Shown here: one piece after another, positions 30,701 through 37,416 of the stretch
Layout of the letters: each line of letters opens with the position of its first letter
Numbering within the stretch: position 1 is the first letter of the stretch
Notes under the pieces: model-generated
Database searches by the model: none
Seen by the model: the letters and a program-made list of their open reading frames with translations, nothing else
Told to the model about the DNA's origin: nothing
DNA from: DTYU01 sp040756575
GTDB lineage: Bacteria; Bacillota; Desulfotomaculia; Desulfotomaculales; Ammonificaceae
Assembly: GCA_040756575.1 (NCBI GenBank)
Contig: JBFLYP010000021.1
Span: 1 to 37,416 of the forward strand
Reading direction: 5' to 3'
Length of the DNA: 37,416 nt
Program-made: the position numbers and the translations under genes

Positions 30701-33700
30701 GTCCACCGGGAAGTTCACCCCTACGTATCCCATATCGCATTTAGCCATATAACGGACGATTGCTTCCACCGCCTCGGGGTTGTGAACCGGCGGCGAGGGA
30801 AGCTCGACGTAGCTGATGTGCCCCGCGTTGCAGAACTTATGGTATGGTCCCTCGATCTCGATCTTCTGGAAGCATTCGATAGGGAAATGCACCGGAATGT
30901 GAAACGAGTTGGTATAGTACTCCCTGTCGTTTACGCCCGGGATGATGCCGAACTCCTTCCGGTCGAGCTTGACGAATCGGCCGGCCAGCCCCTCCGCCGG
31001 AGTCGCCAGGAGGGTGTAGTTGAGGTTGTACTCTTCGCTCGCCTCGTCTATTCTCTCCCGGAGCCGGCGGACGATCTCTACGCCCAGCTCCTGCGCCTCC
31101 GGGTCCTGACCGTGGTGCCTGCCGGTGAGCGCTACGAGCGCCTCCGCCAGCCCGATGAAGCCGAGGGCCAGGGTTCCGTGCTTTATGGCCTCTGCGATCG
31201 GATCCTCCGGCTTCAAGCCGGCAGAATCAAGGTAAAGGCCCTGCCCCATCACAAAGGGGAGGTCTTTTACTTTCAACCTGGCTTGAATCGTGTAACGGTG
31301 GTAAAGCTGTCGGATGCCGAGTTCGGCAACCTCACCAAGTAGAATAAAGAATTTTTTCAGGTCGCGCTCGGCCTTCAGCGCTAACCGCGGCAGGTTGACG
31401 GTGGTAAAGGAAAGGTTACCGCGCCCCTCGGTTACTTCGGCGCCGCGCCTGTTTGCCATCACCCGCGAACGGCAGCCCATATACGAAACCTGGTTGCCGT
31501 AAGGTGCATTAAAGCTCGCGTCCATGAAGCTGAAGGTGGGGTTGAGCCGCTTAGCCGCCACCCGGACCGCCAACTGGAAAAGGTCGTAGTTGGGGTCGCC
31601 CGCGTCGAAGTTGACACCCTTCTTCACCCGAAAGATGATGTTCGGAAAGATCGGTGCCTCGTTGCGTCCCAGGCCCGCCTCGTAAGCCAGGAGGAGGTTG
31701 CGCGTCACCTTCCGGGCGGCCTCGCCGGTCTCTGTGCCGAGGTTGATGCTACTGAAGGGTACCTGCGCACCTGCCCGTGAGTGCATACTATTAAGATTAT
31801 ATACCAATGCTTCCATTGCCTGGTAAACCTCATCGTCCGAAGCGTTTTCCACGTACGGGGCCATATCCCGGTCAAAAAAGGCAAAGGACTGGCCGCCGAA
31901 CATATCGTTCTGCGAGCTCTGGAGGATGATGCAGGCCAATGCTGTCGCCGAGCCGGGGCGCTTGGGCGGCCGGATGTAGCCGTGCCCGGTATTAAACCCC
32001 TCGGCCAGGAGCCGCCCGAGGGGGATCTGAATGCAGTTCAGCGTTTTGGCATAGAAACCGAGGTCGTGGATGTGAATGTCTCCCCTGGTGTGCGCCAGGG
32101 AGAAGTCTTCAGGGATGAGCCGCGTCAGGTAGTATTTCTTGCTCGCCGCTTCGGCGACCTGGAGCATCTTGGCCGAGGGCGAGTTTGAAACGTTGGCGTT
32201 CTCGCGGCTTGTTTCTTCAAGGATCTCCTCCACCGCGTCCATCAGGTCGCTCTTTGCCTCCCGGATGCGCGTCCGCCAGTTGCGGTATAGGATGTATGCC
32301 TTGGCCGTACGTGCGTGCCCGGCCTCAATCAGCACCTTTTCAACAATGTCCTGGACGTCCTCCACGCCGAAGCCGGTACCGTTGTACTTAGCCTTTAACA
32401 TCCTCAGCACCTCGAGCGTGAGCCGCATAGCTGTCTCCCGGTCCTCGCCGCCCACCGCCCGCGCCGCCTTGAAAATGGCATCCGTTATCTTCGTTTCGTC
32501 GAAAGGAACCTCCCGCCCGTCGCGTTTCCTTATTCCCCGGAACACTAAGCTCTCCCCCTTCTTACATCTTTGAACATCCTGTCCAATTCGGCCCTAAAAT
32601 CGCTACCGTCCCGAAACTCCCGGTAAACGCTGGCGAACCGAACGTACGCAACCTCATCCAGCCAGCGAAGCTTGTCTACCACAAGCTCGCCGATAACGTG
32701 GCTTGGTATCTCCGTTTCAAGCCTGTTCCGCAGCTCACGTTCCACCTCGTCCACAATACGCTCGAGGTCCTCCCTCTTGACCGGCCGCTTGTGGCAGGCC
32801 TTGAGGAGCCCGCCCATCACTTTTGTACGGTTGAAGATCTCCCGGCGGCCGTCCTTTTTAACTACTACCAGCGGGAGCTCGTCCACCCGTTCAAAGGTCG
32901 TGAACCGCCTGTTGCAGTGAGGACACTCCCTGCGCCGCTTAATCGTAGCGCCTTCATCCGAGGTGCGGGTATCAACCACACGCGTGTCCGTAAAGGCACA
33001 GAAAGGGCACCGCATAACGCCACACTCAAGATATAGTATTTAGAGTAAATCTACACCACTATATTTTGGGTTAGCAAGCGGCAAAAAGGCAGGAAAAAGG
33101 GGGAATACATGGTTTCTATCCCCTCGCTCAAAGCTATGCTCGTCCTTATCTTAAATTTTTGAAAATGTTGTCTATAAATGTCGAATAGTCCCCTCAACGC
33201 CGGTACGAATAACGGGCGTAGGAATCGCTCGGTGCTTCAACGAGGATTACATCGAGGCCGATTCTCACAATCTTCTCCCAGGGGATGATGACCTCCTCCT
33301 CTTTTCCGAAAAAGCCGAGCAAGCGGGACGGACCGGGAAGAACCAGTGCGTTTATCTTTCCGTTGTCCAGGTCGATGTCAATATCCTTTATCAGCCCGAG
33401 GCGCCGTCCGTCAAGAACATTTATTACCTCCCGCATCCGAAGCTCCGAAACTTTAAGCATTTGGCCGTTCCCCCCCATACAAACCTATGCTTTCCTGTCC
33501 GCTATTAGAAGCCGGCGAAACCGGCAGCCCCGCGAACGGCACTTAAAAAAATAAAAAAGAGAACCGGAAAGTGTTCTCTTTGTTTACCGAAAAGTGTATT
33601 TGGTTTGCTTTGCTTTACAGTAATGACACTTAGTAGCCGGCCGCTTTATAGCACCGTTGTACCACCTGTTTCAGCGGTTGGCCCAAGCGGCGCTCTGCAA

Positions 33701-36700
33701 GCTCCCACAGCCGGGACCGAAATTTAACCCGGTCTTCATCCGGAGTGCGGGCGAGCGCCGGAATTTCCGCCGACGTTTCGATGTTTACCATACAAAGCGG
33801 CGGGAAGAGCACACACCACCAGTTCTGCCCCTTGCCGGCCCCGAGAACGAGCCGCACCGCTTCGTACTCTCCGGCGGGCAACGTAAGGTCCCCGTAAGTG
33901 CGCTCAGGGAAATCAAACCGGCCGTGGTACACGCGAACTCCGTAATCTCGGCCGGCCAGTGCAACCTCCTTCTTAGCAACCGATTCTATTTTAGCTAAAT
34001 CCCTGTCGACCAGCCGGCGTGCCTCCGAAATATCGTTTACCTTTTTAAACTCCGGCGCCATCGCCTCAACCACGGCTCGGCGGACCCGGTGTTTCAGCTC
34101 CTGGTCGACCGGTGAATCGCTGTTAGGAATTATATGGATCCGAATGAGGTTATTGGGATTGTAAGCCTCAACCGAACGCTCGTAAAGAATCCCTGCTGTT
34201 ATGCCAAAACAAAGCAAACCTGCAAAAACTATACTCCAAATTTTACGTTTCATTTTCACCCCTTCTTTCTCAAATATACTTGCGCATATGATTAAGGGCC
34301 GCTTTCTCAAGCCTGGAAACCTGAGCCTGGGAGATTCCGATCTCCTCGGCTACCTCCATCTGCGTTTTACCCTCGAAGAAGCGCATAGTAAGAATCAACT
34401 TTTCCCGCTCGCTCAGGCGCCGGAGCGCGTCCCGGATGGCGATGACTTCAATCCAGTTTGTGTCCTGGTTTTTGTCATCGCCGATCTGGTCCATCACAAA
34501 AATGGGGTCGCCGCCGTCCTGATAGATCGGCTCAAAAAGCGATACCGGTTCTTGAATCGCGTCTAAAGCAAGTACCACCTCTTCACGGGGTACTTTTAAC
34601 TCATCGGCGATCTCATTGACCGAAGGCTCCCGCGCGTTTTTACTGGCCAGGGAGTCACGCACCTGGAGCGCCTTGTAAGCCACGTCACGCAAGGAGCGCG
34701 AGACCCGGATCGAGTTGTTGTCCCGCAGGTACCGGCGGATTTCGCCGATAATCATCGGTACCGCATAGGTGGAAAACTTAACGTTCTGATTCAGGTCGAA
34801 GTTATCGATCGCCTTTATCAGGCCGATGCAGCCGACCTGAAAAAGATCATCCACGTATTCCCCCCTGTTGGTAAAACGCTGGATCACACTCAGGACCAGC
34901 CGTAAATTTCCATTTATCAGCTCGGTTCGGGCGGTTTTATCACCCTTTTTTACCGCCTCGAAAAGTTTCCGCATTTGGGCCGCCGTCAGCACCGGAAGCT
35001 TGGACGTATTTACCCCGCAGATTTCAACCTTGCTGATCACCGCCGCCCGCCTCTCGCTAAGGTTCCGTTTCGCGACTATTTTCGATTTTCATTATTACCG
35101 CACCGATACTGCTTTATACGTTTTAAAATTAATCAAAAAATTTAACCGCTTGAACCGCTCAACCTTAAATAACGGCCTTTGCGCTTGCAGAATAGGGCCC
35201 GACTGCTCTTTCAAGACGCCAAGGGTATGAAAGGCCGCACCTTTCGAAATATTGCAAGAGATGCAGGAAAATAGCTATACTCGTGGAAAGCACTTATGAA
35301 GCCCATTTGGCTCCTGAGAAGCTGTGAGGTACTTATATGCAGACAACCCATAAAATAATCATCGGTGATTCAAGATGGATGAGAGAAGTTGAGGACGAAT
35401 CAGTCCACCTTATCATCACTTCACCGCCTTACTGGCAACTAAAGGATTACGGCAACGGAAAACAGATCGGTTTCAATGACACCTACGAGGATTACATCAA
35501 CCACCTCAACCTGGTCTGGAACGAGTGCCACCGGGTGCTGCATAAAGGATGCCGTTTGTGCATCAACATCGGCGACCAGTTTGCCCGCTCCGTCTATTAC
35601 GGAAGATACAAGGTTATTCCCATACGCACGGAGATCATCAAGTTTTGCGAAAGCGCCGGTTTTGATTACATGGGGGCAATCATCTGGCAAAAGGTGACCA
35701 CCTGCCATACAACCGGCGGCGCCACGGTGATGGGCTCGTTCCCCTACCCGCGCAACGGCATTCTCAAGTTGGATTACGAGTTCATCCTTATCTTTAAGAA
35801 ATATGGAACGCCTCCAAAGGCTACCAAAGAAATCAAAGAGCAATCAAAATTAACCCAGGAAGAATGGAACCAGTATTTTACCGGACACTGGAACTTCCCC
35901 GGCGAGAGGCAGGATAGGCACTTGGCGATGTTCCCGGAAGAGTTACCCCGGCGGCTGATCAAAATGTTCAGTTTCGTGGGTGATACAGTGCTCGACCCGT
36001 TCCTTGGCAGCGGGACAACGTGCCTGGCGGCGAGAAACCTTAGCCGGAACTCTATAGGCTATGAGATAAACGAAGATTTTCTTCCGGTTATAAAGGAAAA
36101 GCTCGGACTTAGGCAAACCACCATCTTTGAGAACGCTGTATTTGAAATAATTAAACAAGAAGATCGGAAGATAGATTTTAAAGAAAGAATCACGAAGTTG
36201 CCTTATATCTTCCGCGATCCGGTGAAATTCGATAAAAAGGTTGACCCTAAAAAACTGCGCTTTGGCTCAAGAATAGACAACAGCCATTACGAAAGGGAAA
36301 CGTACTACACCGTGAAAGAGATTATCTCCCCCGAAATACTGGTCTTAAATAACGGCTTAAAAATCAGGTTAATCGGCGTAAAGGTAAAACAGGAACAAAA
36401 CGGGGAAGCCGTTCAGTTTTTGAAAGAAAAAACTCGTGGGCAGAAGGTATTTATGAGGTTCGACAGTATAAAATACGATGCCCAAAATAACCTGCTTTGT
36501 TATCTCTATTTATGGAACAAGACGTTTTTAAACGCCCATTTGATCAAGAATGGTCTGGTGGAGGTGGACACAACGTTCGATTATAAATTCAGGGCGAAAT
36601 TTTTATCCATTTATCATTCAAGAAGCCTTTGGAGAAACGAATTATGAAGATTAAACTCAGTCAGTCAGAAATTCGCGAGTATCTTGACATACAAACGCCC

Positions 36701-37416
36701 AAATTTCCCAAATACGTATCTTACTTTATCAACTTGGCGAACAGATACTCGCAAGGAACCAGACCCAAGGTAGTCGGCCAAATGAGTGAGTTGATTCAGC
36801 AGTTTACAGGGAAGAGCTTGCCTGAATGGGAAGAGTGGTATCTGCAACAGAAGCCGGAAGCGCTCACAAAAGCAACAGAAAAGATCTTGCAAAAATTGAC
36901 TGAATTTAAAGAGATATTGGCCAAAATTGATCGCCGAATAGTGGAAGAATGGGTTCGCGATCTGGTAATCGTGAAAACTTTTATCGGATTACGCTTCCAG
37001 GAGGCAATATTAAAAAGAGGTGCAGAATTGAAAGGAACTGACTACCGCTTATCCTCGCCTGTTGAAGAATCAGAGGGAATAGATGGTTATATCGGTGGCA
37101 CACCTGTATCTATAAAGCCGGTTACATACAGATCAATGGCACCCTTGACTGAGCAAATAACAACCAGGATCATCTGGTATGAAAAGGTCAACGATGGAGT
37201 CGAGGTAGACTACACGGAAATACTGTAGCCGGCATCGCGGTCCCCGCCCAATATGCCGCCGCGTGCCGATTGTCCTTTGTGAAACGCGGCGTAATGACCC
37301 CCGTAAGTCAAGACAAAATCGGCCGGTTTGAAGGGAGTCTTTTAAATTTTAGGATAGGCTGAACACCACCTCAAACCATTATCTATCTCGCCCGGCTGCC
37401 GTCAAGGGCAAGGGCT

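Overview
The window looks like chromosome from an anaerobic, endospore-forming Firmicute of the Peptococcaceae / Desulfotomaculum-Pelotomaculum type. The evidence is a set of spore-developmental genes (yunB, spoIID, spoIIID, spoIIR, sigG), a class III (oxygen-sensitive) ribonucleotide reductase, an ADP-forming acyl-CoA synthetase, moderate GC content, many TTG/GTG starts with strong Shine-Dalgarno sites, and an rRNA leader of Firmicute type. The genus assignment is inference from gene content only.

Layout. The left edge (1-274) is the leader of an rRNA operon running off the window leftwards, with two tandem promoters. Then come yunB (-) and tyrS (-), which is divergent from a class A penicillin-binding protein (+). 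The PBP is followed directly by a decayed C-terminal remnant of a DegV-family gene. A two-gene minus-strand operon follows (ADP-forming acyl-CoA synthetase and a P-loop/DRTGG partner), then a LysM-SleB cell-wall hydrolase, a two-component system (response regulator plus histidine kinase), an unrecognised winged-helix/coiled-coil protein, guaB and a membrane GT39-type glycosyltransferase. On the plus strand lie a GT2 polyprenyl-phosphate-type glycosyltransferase and an ECF sigma / zinc-finger anti-sigma pair with a recognisable ECF promoter.

The second half is almost all minus strand: a 1310-residue secreted subtilisin-like protease with three SLH repeats, a pyruvate-kinase-C-terminal-like protein, mbl, spoIIID, spoIID, a radical SAM protein with an HTH regulator, and the nrdR-nrdD-(small ORF)-nrdG operon under two NrdR boxes. 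These are followed by a YlmC/YmxH PRC-barrel protein, spoIIR and sigG. The right end (35337-37228) is an AT-richer plus-strand restriction-modification island: a beta-class DNA methyltransferase fused to a degenerate staphylococcal-nuclease-like domain, overlapping by 4 bases a gene for a MjaI-like restriction endonuclease (expected target CTAG).

How the parts fit together. Sporulation genes are spread over three blocks (yunB; spoIID-spoIIID-mbl; sigG-spoIIR-ylmC). I could place a sigma-F/G-type promoter in front of sigG and a tentative sigma-E-type one in front of spoIIID. Envelope functions recur throughout (PBP, SleB-like hydrolase, Mbl, SLH protease, GT39/GT2 pair, ECF system). The most interesting item is the restriction-modification island: by eye I find only two CTAG sites in the whole window, consistent with long-term CTAG restriction, and the methyltransferase-SNase fusion is unusual. 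I saw no CRISPR array, no tRNA, no complete rRNA gene and no complete insertion sequence.
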